A DNA stretch of 64,000 bases from contig NC_056037.1 of assembly GCF_004379255.2 (NCBI RefSeq), positions 33,391,012 through 33,455,011 of the forward strand. Reading direction: 5' to 3'. Within the stretch, counting starts at the first letter, position 1; every line of letters begins with the position of its first letter. Shown here piece by piece: positions 45,801 to 57,331 of the stretch. The notes under the pieces were generated by a model, which saw nothing but the letters and a program-made list of their open reading frames with translations, was not told the origin of the DNA and ran no database searches. The translations under genes were made by a program, and so were the position numbers. This stretch comes from Salvia splendens. Its lineage: Eukaryota; Streptophyta; Magnoliopsida; Lamiales; Lamiaceae.

Positions 45801-48800
45801 TACGACTCTAAACTCGGAGCAATCAAAATTGATCACTACTGATAAACACATAGTCAGGATTTGGGACCCTGAGACGGTGATAAATTATTTCCTTTATTAG
45901 ATTTTTTCCATAACCGTTTGTGTTGTACTCCCTCCGTCCCAAGGAAGATGACCCCTTCCTTGGGCGGCACGGGAATTTGTGCAAGTTTGTTTTGTGTGTG
46001 AAGTGGAGAGATTGAAATAAAAGAGAGGGAATGAAGTAGAGATAAAGGTGTTTCCATTTTTAATAATGAGTCATCTTGGTTGGGACCAACAAAAAAGGAA
46101 AGTGGGTCATCTTTAGTGGGACGGAGGGAGTATAAACTTATTCTTTAGTGCATGATATTCATGCTCTTGTTTTCATAACATGAATATTCCTCTTTGCTTA
46201 CAGTGGTTTCTCAACAGTTATGTTGTGAATGTAATCTCTTTCATTGTCTAAAACACTTAAATACAATAGTATCATGTGGATAGTTATAAATATTTTTCTT
46301 TTCGATTCAAGGTAGATTTGGAGACAAATTGTGAAGATAATGTAATATTTGGAACATGGGAGCTTAATTGATTTCTACTAATTTCAGGGAGAAGGTATGA
46401 CCAGCATTGAACCATCTGCTGGGAAAATTAATGATATATGTGTCTTCAAAGACAGTGGACTGATTTTGTTGGCTCTGGACAGCAGCCAGATACCATCTTA
46501 CTTCATCCCAGCCCTTGGACCTGCTCCAAAGTGGTGTTCTTATTTGGAGAATTTAACAGTATGTCTTTCCTATGTTATTGGCTGTCATAGGGAAGGGAAC
46601 AGATTGTGCTTTGTTGATGTTAATTATTGCTCTACTTTGTGGTTTTACAGGAAGAGCTTGAGGAGGGTGGACAAACAACCATTTATGATGATTACAAATT
46701 TTTGACAAAGGAGGACCTTGCTAAACTGAATCTGACAAATTTGATTGGCACCAATCTTCTCAGGGCTTATATGCATGGTTACTTTGTTGATTATCGATTG
46801 TATAAAAAGGTAAAAACTCATAACTTTGATCAACTAGAAATGAGCAACAAGTTCTTTCTCTCCAAACTATACTCACTGCTTTGATCTGCCAACCGTTCAC
46901 AAGATATTCTGCCAGTTTGCTCCTTCCAATTTAAACCACTGGTAATCTTTTGTTGGTTGCAGTAATGAATTGACTATCTTAATGCAGGCACAAAGCTTGG
47001 CTGAGCCATTTGCTTATGAGTCTTATATAGAAAAGCGAAAGCAGGAAAAATCACAGTCCGAACGTGAGACCAGAATAACGGTACGTTTACTTCTTTGTGT
47101 TTTAATATGCTACCTCACTTGCATTTTGCATGCAACTCAATGGGAGAAATTGACTTGCAATCATGGGAAAGTTGTTTTCTCCCCTCATTGCCAATGCTAT
47201 AAGATCCTAAATCAGCTGTATGATTTAAGGCATGTTACAACCATGTCAGCCTTTGTTTTGTTTGCTGGGAGATTCAGGGGGAGGAGTTATGTGAGCGAAC
47301 TGTGTGTGGATGCTATTTTGATATTATCTGCTCTTATGCTTGGATTCCATATCATTCTCTTTCAAGTTGTTGAGTATATAATTTATAATTGCCTTGCATT
47401 CTTATAGATCAAAAGGAAGCTGCCGAAAGTTAATAGGACTTTGGCAGCCCGACTTCTTGAAGCAGAGGAAGAGCAGAATGACGATAAGGATGCGGATGTT
47501 GCCGAAACTCAGGAAAAGGCAGGTGCTAAGAAGGGACCAAAGAGGAAGAGAGGACTCACCACTGAAGTTCTCAAGGATGAGCGGTTTACATCCATGTTCG
47601 AAGATAAGGTACTTCAAAATTTTTGTAGAGTAATGATGATTGCATGTGAAATTAACTAGGGACCATAATAGACATTCCACACCTAGTCAAGTAGGTTGTG
47701 TCTTCTTATATAAGTACATAAATATTAAAACCTGGAACAACAAGACATGGAGATGTTGGGTATCCTGTGCCCAAGAAACCTGCTGACATGAAATCATCAA
47801 TTCATTGTTGTTTGTTCAGGAGATAGGGTATTTTGTTGTCAAATGAAAATGAAAAACCTACGTTATTTGACTCGATGATGATTCTCCCCCCCCCCGTAAG
47901 AAGGTAGAGAACCACATAATAGATAGTTCTTTGCTGAAATAATTTGATGCCTTGGATAAATTATAAATTTGGTTTATATCAGGGAAAATATAAGCTAGTA
48001 GAGTACATAGTAAGATACACTATCTTAATAATTTTAAAAGAAAAAACAGTATATTCTATTCGTTCGTAAAATTCCACTGTCATGATCAATGTTATCAATC
48101 TCGTATGGCGGCTTATGGCGGTTCGCCTAAAAACCGCCACAAGGATATGGCGTATTAGTATGGCGGATATGGCGGTCAATAATTAAATAAATAAAATAAT
48201 ACTTATATATTTATATATAATTCAGAAATTAGAAAATAATTAAAATATAACATTTAAAACACTTTAAACAATTAATAAAGTATAAAATACAACTCTAACC
48301 TCCATGTTTCTTGCATAATGCCCCATTCCTAATTACAGTACACATGCAATGTTGTCAAATGTCGGATATGGCAGTGCTATGGCAGCGACATGGTGCTATG
48401 GCGTTTCCACCACTGAACGCCATGCCATAGTGCCATGGCGCCGCCATATCCGCTATTTGATAACATTGGTCATGATTATGGATTGTAATATCCTCTCTTG
48501 CAGGACTTTGAGGTTGATGAATTCTCAAAAGAATACCTGGCTCTGCACCCTATGCCAGCAACAACAAATAAGCCCTCTTTGCTCGAGGAACATTTTGAGG
48601 CTCTTTCAGAAGATGATGGACAGAGTGTTAATGGTTCTGATGTACCATCAGAAGACGACCTTGAAAATACGGATGGCAAATCTAAGAGAAAATCCCAAGT
48701 ACCTAGGTCAGATGTTCTTTATCTATCTATGTTTCTTTTTAATAATATTCGACTCCTTTTATTTTATATATTTAGTTGGCTGGTTTTGAGGTAGTTAAAT

Positions 48801-49370
48801 GATAAAGATACTACTAATATACAGTTCATGCGTGTTAAACTTTCCTGAATGCATTAATGCCTTGTCTTAATCAAATTTCATGTTCAACCACACAAATAAG
48901 ATCAGATTTGTAGTACGAAGTAAGATAAAAGAATTTCTTTATGTATGACTGTGCCTTATCAATTTCGTTTCATGTTGTGCAGATTTTATGAAGTGAAGGA
49001 CAACCGGCATGCAGAAGCATTCTGGAATGACGAGTCGCTTGCAGACGAGGAATCCCTTCCTATGGGTGAAAGAGCAGCTCGGACGAAACCACAGCGATGT
49101 TCAAAGGATGTTGTCAAATATGGTCAAGGGGGATCCCGGGAAATCTCTTTCAAGGCCAGAAGCTCAGCAAAAGCCAAGGAGTATGATGATATTGAGGAGG
49201 CACGTCCTGAAAAGAGGAGGGGCGTGCAATCATTGAAGTTACCCGGTGGCTCAGGTCGTGGTAGGGGTGGCGGCTTCCGTGGTAGAGGCGGTGGTTCTCG
49301 GGGTAGAGGTGGTGGTTCTCGTGGTAGGGGTGGAGGCCGTGGGAGGAGCAGCAGGGGAAGAGGGCATTGA
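42835..49370 (+). CDS. NOL10: NOL10/Enp2-type nucleolar WD40 protein, 16 exons
   Basis: Exons 42835..42967, 43105..43203, 43292..43383, 43500..43600, 44355..44445, 44621..44679, 44768..44888, 44967..45035, 45590..45642, 45768..45876, 46388..46558, 46651..46809, 46988..47080, 47408..47608, 48504..48706 and 48983..49370 join in frame to 713 residues, all GT-AG. The start is MAFEGGTLKSSSINGVKMYS. The first half contains WD40-like blades (VTPDGEYLVASG, VAGGGEDGAVECFD, LITTDKHIVRIWDPET). DERFTSMFEDKDFEVDEFS (about 506-525) is the NUC153 motif shared by Enp2 and Esf1 relatives. The tail (about 675-713) is an RGG/GAR domain of GRGGG repeats, typical of nucleolar RNA-binding proteins. Yeast Enp2 acts in the small-subunit processome for 18S rRNA maturation. 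The Arabidopsis relative is EDA7 (At3g56990, from memory), with about the same length. A 5'-UTR intron is likely, with a donor at 42627. Confidence 0.92.
43864..44015. mobile_element. Stowaway-like MITE in NOL10 intron 4 (152 bp)
   Basis: CTCCCTACGTCCCCTAAAAA and the right arm TTTTAAGGGTCAGAGGGAG are flanked by TA on both sides. It does not touch the splice sites. Confidence 0.8.
45928..46130. mobile_element. Stowaway-like MITE in NOL10 intron 10 (203 bp)
   Basis: CTCCCTCCGTCCCA at the left and TGGGACGGAGGGAG at the right form a perfect inverted repeat with TA flanks. It starts 51 bases after the intron 10 donor. High end identity points to a fairly young copy. Confidence 0.88.
48087..48468. 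mobile_element. hAT-type MITE in NOL10 intron 14 (382 bp)
   Basis: Ends CAATGTTATCAAT and ATTTGATAACATTG are inverted repeats flanked by an exact 8-bp duplication GTCATGAT (48079..48086 and 48469..48476). Inside both arms are dense repeats of TATGGCG/CGCCATA. The right end is 35 bases before the exon 15 acceptor, so it may overlap the branch-point zone. Confidence 0.85.
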
Positions 49371-49661
49371 TGAGAACATGAGCATCAAGAGAAACTTTCT
49401 TAACTGTGCTTGCTGTGTCTTGTGATGCAACTTCAATTTTGGTAGATGCATTCTTGTATTTGACTTATTTTTTTCTGAATGTATTTGTATGACAAAATTA
49501 CTGGGCTTTTGGTATTTATGAGCTGAAAATTGTTATAATTTATTGACGAATATACTTAAATAAGTATACAGCTGCTATTGCTTCACAAAATGCAATGAGG
49601 TGAAGAGATGAAGAAAGAGCATGATGACGCGTCGCAATAGGCTGCAGCAGCAAAGAGGACC
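49371..49661. other. tail-to-tail spacer between NOL10 and the HIG1-domain gene
   Basis: AT-rich; it presumably holds the two 3' UTRs. Nothing else is seen. Confidence 0.5.
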
Positions 49662-50701
49662 TCAAAATTTGTCACCATAGTAGTAAGCTGTACCAACCAT
49701 GAGTGCAACTGTAGCGCCTTGTACAACCACACGAGCCCTCATTAACTTTTGACCTAAATGGGAGTTCCCTTGCCTGAAACTGATTAAACCGGCCGCCAGC
49801 ACTCCAGCCGTCATGAATGCGCCTGAGATGCAAAAACACATAAACATTGAAACGTAAAAGCAATCCATAACCTGAAAAACGATATCAAATCTGGGATAGC
49901 CAATAAAATTGACCTCACAAGCGTTTTGGAAGCTGGTAACCCATGCTCAACTCGAAGATAGGAGGTTATGGCTCCAAACGCTAAATTTTTTAGTTTCATA
50001 CTAGAGTAAATTTATAACATAAATAAATCAAGTCTAGTTCACCTCCCCCCACCTCAAAATACTCAAGACCAACACATGGCACTGAGATGCAGGATTCTGA
50101 ATCAAAATGCGGTGAAGCAATTTTGTGAATTTGACCCTTCCAAGAGGAACTGCTAAAACTGAGCATTGTCTTGACAACTAACTCTCCTACTTCAGTATCC
50201 TCAAGCCAAGGTGATTGTGCTAGAGAGTGAGAGATGAAGTTCAACTTGCCCTGAGAGCTTGAACTCAACATGAAGTGGCTAGTGAAACAGCTTCACACAC
50301 TACAATTCCTAAACTCAAGCATTGTGAATCCCAATATGTGATAGAGATAGAGATTAAGTTAGACTATCCAGAGTAGCTTGAACTCAACATGAAGTGATCC
50401 CAAATAGCTAGTGTAACAGCTTCACCCACAATACCTAAACCCAAACCCCCTATAAAGGCAAGCTAGTACTCAAACATAATGATCACACAATTCCATTGAA
50501 TTATGCAATGCTAAAGTTTCACAATTTCAATTAGAGATGGAGCTAAATCAAACTGACTAATTACAAGAACGGCATATAAGATCAAAACACAATATAAATT
50601 CAACCAGGCAAGATGAGAGATTTACCGATGGGGACAAGGGGATTTCTCGCTCGCTTTTTGTCCTGAAATAACTCTTCTAATTCCGAATTCACAGCACCCA
50701 T
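49662..50701 (-). CDS. HIG1-domain mitochondrial inner-membrane protein
   Basis: Coding exons 50626..50701 and 49662..49822 encode 78 residues starting MGAVNSELEELF. The family core NPLVPIG, then MTAGVLAAGLISFRQGNS, LMRARVVVQGATVALMVG and YYYG, is the hypoxia-induced-gene-1 domain: two transmembrane helices around a short loop with basic residues. HIG1 proteins (yeast Rcf1, animal HIGD1) bind cytochrome oxidase and supercomplexes. The intron between the coding exons (49823..50625) is GT-AG. The ATG at 50701 directly follows TGAAGCAG, a good acceptor, so a non-coding first exon is likely: a donor CCGAG then GTAACA lies at 56168/56167. That would place a complete Copia element (50818..55989) in the 5'-UTR intron. 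An upstream ATG three codons earlier (MKQ) would be used if no such intron exists. Function is firm at family level. Confidence 0.87.
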
Positions 50702-50817
50702 CTGCTTCATCAAATATGAATTAGCAACAACCAATAAAAACAATTCCAACAATAGCAAGAGCAACAAAATACAAACATAAATAGTACTACTAGTATATGT
50801 GTTCTTCATAAGTTAGT

Positions 50818-51388
50818 TGTAATGGTAGCAAATACGCGACTCAATCTTGCTATCACAACAAGATCGATTCCGGAACAAGAAGAACAAACACTCGATATGA
50901 AAATGAATAAAGCTAAGAACAACTCTCGGAGAATTAATGGAAATCTTGTATTCAATTTCTTGTGGAAGATTACAAACTGATGGATGAAAAATCTTTCTCT
51001 CACACTCGCTTGCACAGCTCGGTTATTCACTCTATATAACACTAATCTAACAACCAAAACAACAACGGCTGTCATTTAAGCTAACTAACTAATCGCATCC
51101 GACGGCTCACGTTTGTCTATGCATCAGTTAATAACAACGGCCAACACCGAACTCGACTAAGTTCGGCTAATACCGAACTCGACTAAGTTCGGCCAAAACC
51201 GAGCACCAGCAAGCTCGGCTAATCACCGAGCACGATTAAGCTCGGCTAATCACCGAGCACGATTAAGCTCGGCTAACACCGAGCTGCAATCAATCACCTA
51301 ACAGTATATCAGTCCCTGCCGCGCACGATTAAGCTCGGCTAACACCGAGCTTGACTGATTGTGCAGTTTTGCCCCAATTCTCATAACA
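50818..51388 (-). repeat. Copia 3' LTR (571 bp)
   Basis: TG to CA ends. It contains repeated ACCGAGCACGATTAAGCTCGG and ACCGAACTCGACTAAGTTCGG units, which can each fold into a hairpin. It has one more 27-base unit (AATCACCGAGCACG...) than the other LTR. Confidence 0.93.
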
Positions 51389-51406
51389 AATCTCCACCTT
51401 GGGACA
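51389..51406 (-). other. Copia polypurine tract
   Basis: CCCAAGGTGGAGATT directly precedes the 3' LTR on the minus strand, the usual position and composition for the plus-strand primer of plant Copia elements. Confidence 0.7.
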
Positions 51407-51444
51407 CAACTGGACAATCCACAGAGCATATCCATCTTCCACAA

Positions 51445-54400
51445 TCACTTCAGCTGAATCAGATTCACCAAATCCATGCAATACTTCAACTTAAGTCCGG
51501 GTAACACCTTTATTAGCATATCAGCAGCATTGTGCTCAGTAGCTACTTTCTCAATCTTCACTGAGCCCTTTTCAACTTCATCCCTCACAAAATGAAGCTT
51601 AACATCCACATGCTTGCTCCTCTCATGGAATGTCTGATGTTTTGATAGACATATGGCACTATTTGAATCACATAATACAGTCACAGCTTCTTGATCGACT
51701 CCAAAATCCGAGCAGATTCCTTTCAGCCACATGCTCTCCTTTACAGCCTCAGCCATGGAAATATATTCTGCCTCAGTTGTTGAGAGTGCCACCACAGATT
51801 GCAAACTCGATTTCCAACTTACAGCAGCTCCATACATGCAGAAAACATAGCCGGATTGGGACTTCCTTGTGTCAATGTTAGTTGCAAAATCAGAATCACA
51901 ATATCCCAATAGAGGCTGTGTATCAAAATTCTTACTTCCATCAAACAGTATGCCATAATCCCGAGTGCCACTGAGATACCTTAATATCCATTTTAAAGCT
52001 TGCCAATGCTGTATACCCGGATCAGCCATGTACCTGCTCACAACACTTATTGCCTGGCTGATATCTGGCCTTGTACACACCATGGTGTACATGATACTCC
52101 CCACTATGTTTGCATATGGGACCTTGTCCATTTCTCTTCTCTGTTCATCATCTTTAGGGCTTTGATTGCTGCTGAGCTTGAACTGTGAACTCAGGGGCAT
52201 GCTCACTGGTTTGCTATGATCCATCTGGAATTTCTTGATCACACTACTGATATAATCCCTTTGAGTCAGCCATATCTGCTTGTGATCTCTATCTCTGATA
52301 ATTTCCATCCCAAGAATCTTCTTGGCATCACCAAGATCTTTCATATCGAATTCAGATTTCAGATCAGCCTTCACTAACTCCACCTCTTCCTTATGCTCTG
52401 CAGAGATCAGCATATCATCTACATATAACAGTAGATATGCTACAGCAACTCCACCTCTTCTCTTGATGAACACACAGTGATCATACAAAGATTTTTCAAA
52501 CCCAATCTTCTGCATGAACACATTGAACCTCAGGTACCACTGCCTTGAGCTTTGTTTTAGACCATAGAGACTTCTTTTTAGCAAACACACTTTCTTTTCA
52601 TCTCCCGGCTTCACAAAACCAGGTGGTGGCTCCATGTATATTTTTTCTTCAAGTTCACCATGGAGAAAAGCAGTTTTAACATCAAGTTGTTGCAATTCCC
52701 AATCTCTTTGAGCAACTATAGCAAGTAATAGCCTGATGGAGCTGTGTTTGACAACAGGTGAGAAAATTTCATTGTAATCCACACCCTCCCTCTGTGTGAA
52801 CCCCTTAGCCACCAACCTTGCTTTGAACCTGATATGGTTGTTTTTGAAGGCCTCAACCTTCTTTTTTTAAATCCATTTGCACCCTACTGTTTTCTGATCA
52901 GTAGGCCTCAGTACCAAGATCCATGTGTGGTTTTTATACAAGCTATCAATCTCCTCTTGCATAGCTAATAACCACTGATCCTTTTCAGGGCTTCTGATTG
53001 CTTCTTTATAAGATGAAGGTTCATGGTAATCCATCTGTTCAGCCACTGCCAGTGCATAGTGCATCATGTCATAATCATTAAATCTAGAAGGGAGCTTAAT
53101 ATTCCTCTTTGCTCTGTTTCTAGCAATCACTCTCTCTGGTGTTCTGATTTCAGCTTGCATTTCAGAAGCTCCACCACCACTGACATCAGATGTAGCATTT
53201 AGATCAGTCTGAGTTACATCTGTAGTTACTCTCTGGTCTTCCACCTCAAAATGAACTTTCTGATTATCCTTGTTGAGGAAAGGCATTTCAGATTCTTTGA
53301 AGATCACATCTCTGCTAATCACCACTTTCTTGTTTCCTTCCTCACAGCACCACAGCCTGTACCCACTGACTCCCATCTGATACCCAATCATTACACACCT
53401 GAGAGCTCTAGGTTCCAATTTACCTTGCTTTATGTGAGCATAAGCTCTACACCCAAATGGCCTCAGTTTTGAATAATCCCCATAAGATCCATACCATTTG
53501 CTGTCTGGGGTCTGATTTTCAATGGCAGCTGAAGGACATTTATTGATCAAAACAACAGCAGTAGAGGCTGCTTCACCCCAAAATGGTTTAGACATTCCAG
53601 ACGCTATTAACATGCACCTCACCCTTTCAAGAATGGTTCTATTGATCCTCTCAGCAACCCCATTTTGTTGTGGGTTGTGAGGGACTGTTCTGTGCCTCTT
53701 TATCCCCTTATCTTTACAGAATCGATCAAATTCATGGGACAAGAACTCAAGCCCGTTGTCAGTCCTAAGACACCTCAATGGCTTTCCTTTCTCCAACTCA
53801 ACACCTACACACCATTCTTGAAACCTCTGGAATGTTTCTGATTTGTCTTTCATTATTACTATCCAAACCTTCCTTGAAAAATCATCAACAAAGGATAAGA
53901 AATACCTGCCTCCTCCAAGGCTATTCACTGGTGCAGGTCCCCATATGTCACTGTGAACATATTGGAGAGGCTCTTTCGATGTGTGCTTGCCCACTCCATA
54001 TGGCAGTTTTTTGCTCTTACCAAGTATGCACTCCTCACAAGATCCAATGTGTCTTTGTACATCAGACTCAGACATCTGAATTATGCCTTGTTTCACCAAT
54101 TGCATCATCCCAGCAACTCCTACATGCCCGAGCCTTGTATGCCAATTGATGGTTTGTTGAGTTGAATTTGCAGAACCATCAATAGGCTCAGCTTGTAGAT
54201 AATAGAGTACATTACTTCTGATAGCTCTCATAATCGTCTGGCCATCCTTTGTAACAAGCATTTCTCCACCATAAAGGGTCAATCTATAACCTATCTTCTC
54301 AAGAAGTCCCAATGAGATCAAATTTCTCTTGATGGATGGGATGTACCTTACATCAGTAAGCTTTCGCAGTGATCCATCTTCCATCCTCAAGCATATGTTC

Positions 54401-55398
54401 CCAACACCCCTTACATCACACACATGATCATCTCCTAGCAACACCGAGCCTTCAGATTCCTTTAAATCTTGGAACCAGTCAAGGTTGGAGGACATATGGA
54501 AACTGCAACCTGAATCCATGATCCACAGCCTTGATAATGGACTATCCTCCACCACATTGAGAGCTCTTGCCTCTTCAATTTCCTCAGTGATAGCTGCTGT
54601 ACCATCTGCTTTGTGATTTTCAGCTTGTCTTTTCTTCCAAGCAAAGCAATTTTGCTTGATGTGTCCTGGTTTCTTACACCAAAAACAACTTCTTGACTCC
54701 TTCTGATCACCTTCCTTCGCACCCCGTGGTCTCCATTTATCAGATGAGGGTTTCTTGAATTTGAATTGTTTCTTTGATGCAGTCTTCACATTAAGGCTTT
54801 CAGCAGCTTGATCGATTTGCTTGCTGACAAATTTCTGCATTCCCTTCAGCTTTAATGCAGAATATACCTCCTCTAAAGTCACCTTTGAATCCCTTCCAAG
54901 AAGTATTGAGTCTTTGAATTGCTCAAAACTCTGAGGCAGAGCATTCAATAACATCAAAGCTTTATCCTCATCTTTCATGGCATCATCCACACTCTCAAGA
55001 TCATCTATGCACTTGCGAAAATCTTCTAATTGATCTGCTAAGTTCTTGGAGTCAGAAAACTTGAAATTGAATAACCTTTGTTTGAGATGCAATCTATTTG
55101 AGATCGACTTCTCCATATAGATTTTCTCTAACTTCTCCCAAACTCCTGCGGCATCATCTTCCTTTTGAACCTCCCTCAAGACTCTATCGCTGAGGCACAA
55201 GACAATCGAGCTATACGCCTTGTATTCCAGTTCTTGAGATTTCGCCGCATCCATTCCTTGAATCTCCTTCTCATCCGCCTTGGATTTGACATAATCCCAG
55301 ACTCCTTGCTGCATAAGAACAGCTTTCATTTTCAATCTCCACAGGCCGAAATCATTTTCGCCGGTGAACCGCTCAACGTCGAACTTCGTGGTAGACAT
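51445..55398 (-). pseudogene. Copia Gag-Pol polyprotein with one in-frame stop
   Basis: The start is ATG 55398 (MSTTKFDVERFTGENDFGLW). Gag carries a UBN2-type domain and a CCHC knuckle (CFWCKKPGHIKQNC). Protease follows (LWIMDSGCSFHMS), then the integrase His-Cys region (HTRLGHVGVAGM to CEECILGKS) and core (DFSRKVW, RTDNGLEF, QQNGVAERINRT), a reverse transcriptase with YVDD (AYLLLYVDDMLIS) and an RNase H region (YCDSDFATNIDTRKS, ALSTTEAEYIS). A TAA at 52867..52869, next to a run of T in the plus strand, interrupts the frame just after GCKWI. The frame is unchanged afterwards and runs to the stop at 51445. So the copy differs from an open polyprotein by a single nonsense codon. A longer frame upstream of 55398 merely reads into the LTR. 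Confidence 0.92.
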
Positions 55399-55426
55399 TG
55401 TTGAATGCGTCGTCCTTCTTCGTTTT

Positions 55427-55445
55427 CCCACAGACGGCGCCAATT
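55427..55445 (-). other. Copia primer-binding-site region
   Basis: AATTGGCGCCGTCTGTGG directly follows the 5' LTR on the minus strand. The tRNA used cannot be named without a tRNA comparison; it is not the common initiator-Met TGGTATCAGAGC type. Confidence 0.5.
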
Positions 55446-55989
55446 TGTAATGGTAGCAAATACGCGACTCAATCTTGCTATCACAACAAGATCGATTCCG
55501 GAACAAGAAGAACAAACACTCGATATGAAAATGAATAAAGCTAAGAACAACTCTCGGAGAATTAATGGAAATCTTGTATTCAATTTCTTGTGGAAGATTA
55601 CAAACTGATGGATGAAAAATCTTTCTCTCACACTCGCTTGCACAGCTCGGTTATTCACTCTATATAACACTAATCTAACAACCAAAACAACAACGGCTGT
55701 CATTTAAGCTAACTAACTAATCGCATCCGACGGCTCACGTTTGTCTATGCATCAGTTAATAACAACGGCCAACACCGAACTCGACTAAGTTCGGCTAATA
55801 CCGAACTCGACTAAGTTCGGCCAAAACCGAGCACCAGCAAGCTCGGCTAATCACCGAGCACGATTAAGCTCGGCTAACACCGAGCTGCAATCAATCACCT
55901 AACAGTATATCAGTCCCTGCCGCGCACGATTAAGCTCGGCTAACACCGAGCTTGACTGATTGTGCAGTTTTGCCCCAATTCTCATAACA
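55446..55989 (-). repeat. Copia 5' LTR (544 bp)
   Basis: Same sequence as the 3' LTR as far as compared, minus one 27-base unit. Bounded by TTAGT at 55990. Confidence 0.93.
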
Positions 55990-56168
55990 TTAGTCAATTC
56001 CGAAACACGTGAAAACGTTACTGGATTGGGGAATCTGTGTGACCTAAGCTGAATGCAGCCTTAGCAATAGGAATTTGTAACTTAACTATTCAATTTCTTT
56101 TTAAAAAAAACTAAATAAAAATGCATACAAGCTTAAGGTAATCAAAATCAGAAATACCATTTTGTTAC

Positions 56169-56300
56169 CTCGGAAAATTTCTCCTAAGACAACGCAGATG
56201 CAAATCAATGTTTTGTTAAATGTAGAGCGATCGAAAAAGGACAAGAAAATTTCTTGCGTACAATTTGTAGAGCTATTGAAAAACTGGAGCTCGGTGATGA
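56169..56300 (-). other. probable non-coding first exon of the HIG1-domain gene
   Basis: The splice donor CCGAG/GTAACA at 56169/56168 pairs in principle with the acceptor at 50702. The 5' limit is not defined. Without the Copia element and its target copy the intron would be about 290 bases. Confidence 0.45.
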
Positions 56301-56319
56301 CTGAAGAAGGTGAAATAAT

Positions 56320-56375
56320 TGGGCCAAGCCCATAAACTGTTAGGCTCAAGTATGATATCATTGAGCCTAAGCCCA
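56320..56375 (-). promoter_or_regulatory. site II (TGGGCY) cluster, likely HIG1 gene promoter
   Basis: TGGGCC at 56320, AGCCCA at 56327 and AGCCCA at 56370. The position just upstream of the proposed first exon, and the mitochondrial nature of the gene, fit the site II pattern seen at NOL10 and COX7c-like copy A. Confidence 0.45.
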
Positions 56376-57331
56376 TTTTCTAGTGCTAATTAATTGAGGC
56401 TAACCCATTTGTTAAATTTTTAGTGACATCGTTCACGATCGCCAATCTCTTTTTTATATTAGTATATTTAATTCTAATATCTTAAAAATTAAATTTAATA
56501 TATTTTCAATTTGTTCATTCTTTTAATAACTGCAAATAAATAAATAAGATAATAAATCGAACTCTTACAAAATTAAAATCATTCTTTTTAAAGATCTTGG
56601 AAGGCCATGTACTAGCCAATTCAATTCAAGGGACATTGGTAGTGTGATGAGGAATTTTAAGAAGCCAATCTAGTTCTTATAGTACTAATTTGATCGTATT
56701 ATTTAATGAAAAACGTTATCGACCATAATAGACATTTATCAATAAAACATTGACAAAAACTGCAATCCCAACTTAACTAAAGTATAATGATAATCCCACA
56801 AGCAATTTTGTAATTAAACTAAACCACAATAAATTTTAAAGTGATATGCTATATTTTTTTTGACCATTTTTAGTGTTGTAGTTGTAGTTATGGTTTTAAA
56901 TAGATTTCATTGGGACGGTAAGTTGAAATATCCCAAAAACAGATTTGCGGTTTGTATTTTCAAAAAATAAAAGGCTGGGACAGATAAGATTATACATGTG
57001 TGGAAAATATCAAAGTGAATAATTCGATATATAGAATTGTTGAATTAATAATGTGACATAGTAATAAGTGATATGAAAATTTAAGATTAATAATGTGAGA
57101 AATAAGTTAATAAGTTAACATGGTAGTGATCTATGGCAAATACCCCTTAACCAAATAACTAGAGAACAAATCATAGCCACAAGATCAAAAAAATCAAGGG
57201 ATAGTATTAATTTTTGAATTCAAGGAGAAATTAGTTTCCTCAATCACAAATTTACTCCATAATAATAAGGCGGGGGTATAATGGTCATTGCATAGCTATA
57301 ATAACAATCTCGAAGGCCTGTTTCAGCTCCA
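56376..57331. other. gene-free AT-rich region
   Basis: No gene, repeat or RNA recognised. Confidence 0.5.

Larger units (their letters stand above)
50818..55989 (-). mobile_element. Ty1/Copia LTR retrotransposon, nearly complete
   Basis: A 5172-bp element with two LTRs (571 and 544 bases), flanked by a 5-bp target duplication TTAGT (50813..50817 and 55990..55994). It is transcribed on the minus strand. The LTRs read TGTTATGAG to CATTACA on that strand. Gag, protease, integrase, reverse transcriptase and RNase H occur in Copia order in one frame, interrupted by one nonsense codon. The LTRs look identical apart from one 27-base unit, so insertion was recent. Confidence 0.95.

Noticed and set aside
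55399..55515. Upstream extension of the Copia polyprotein into the LTR
   Set aside because: The open frame there is LTR and leader sequence; the Gag start with family-like residues is the ATG at 55398.
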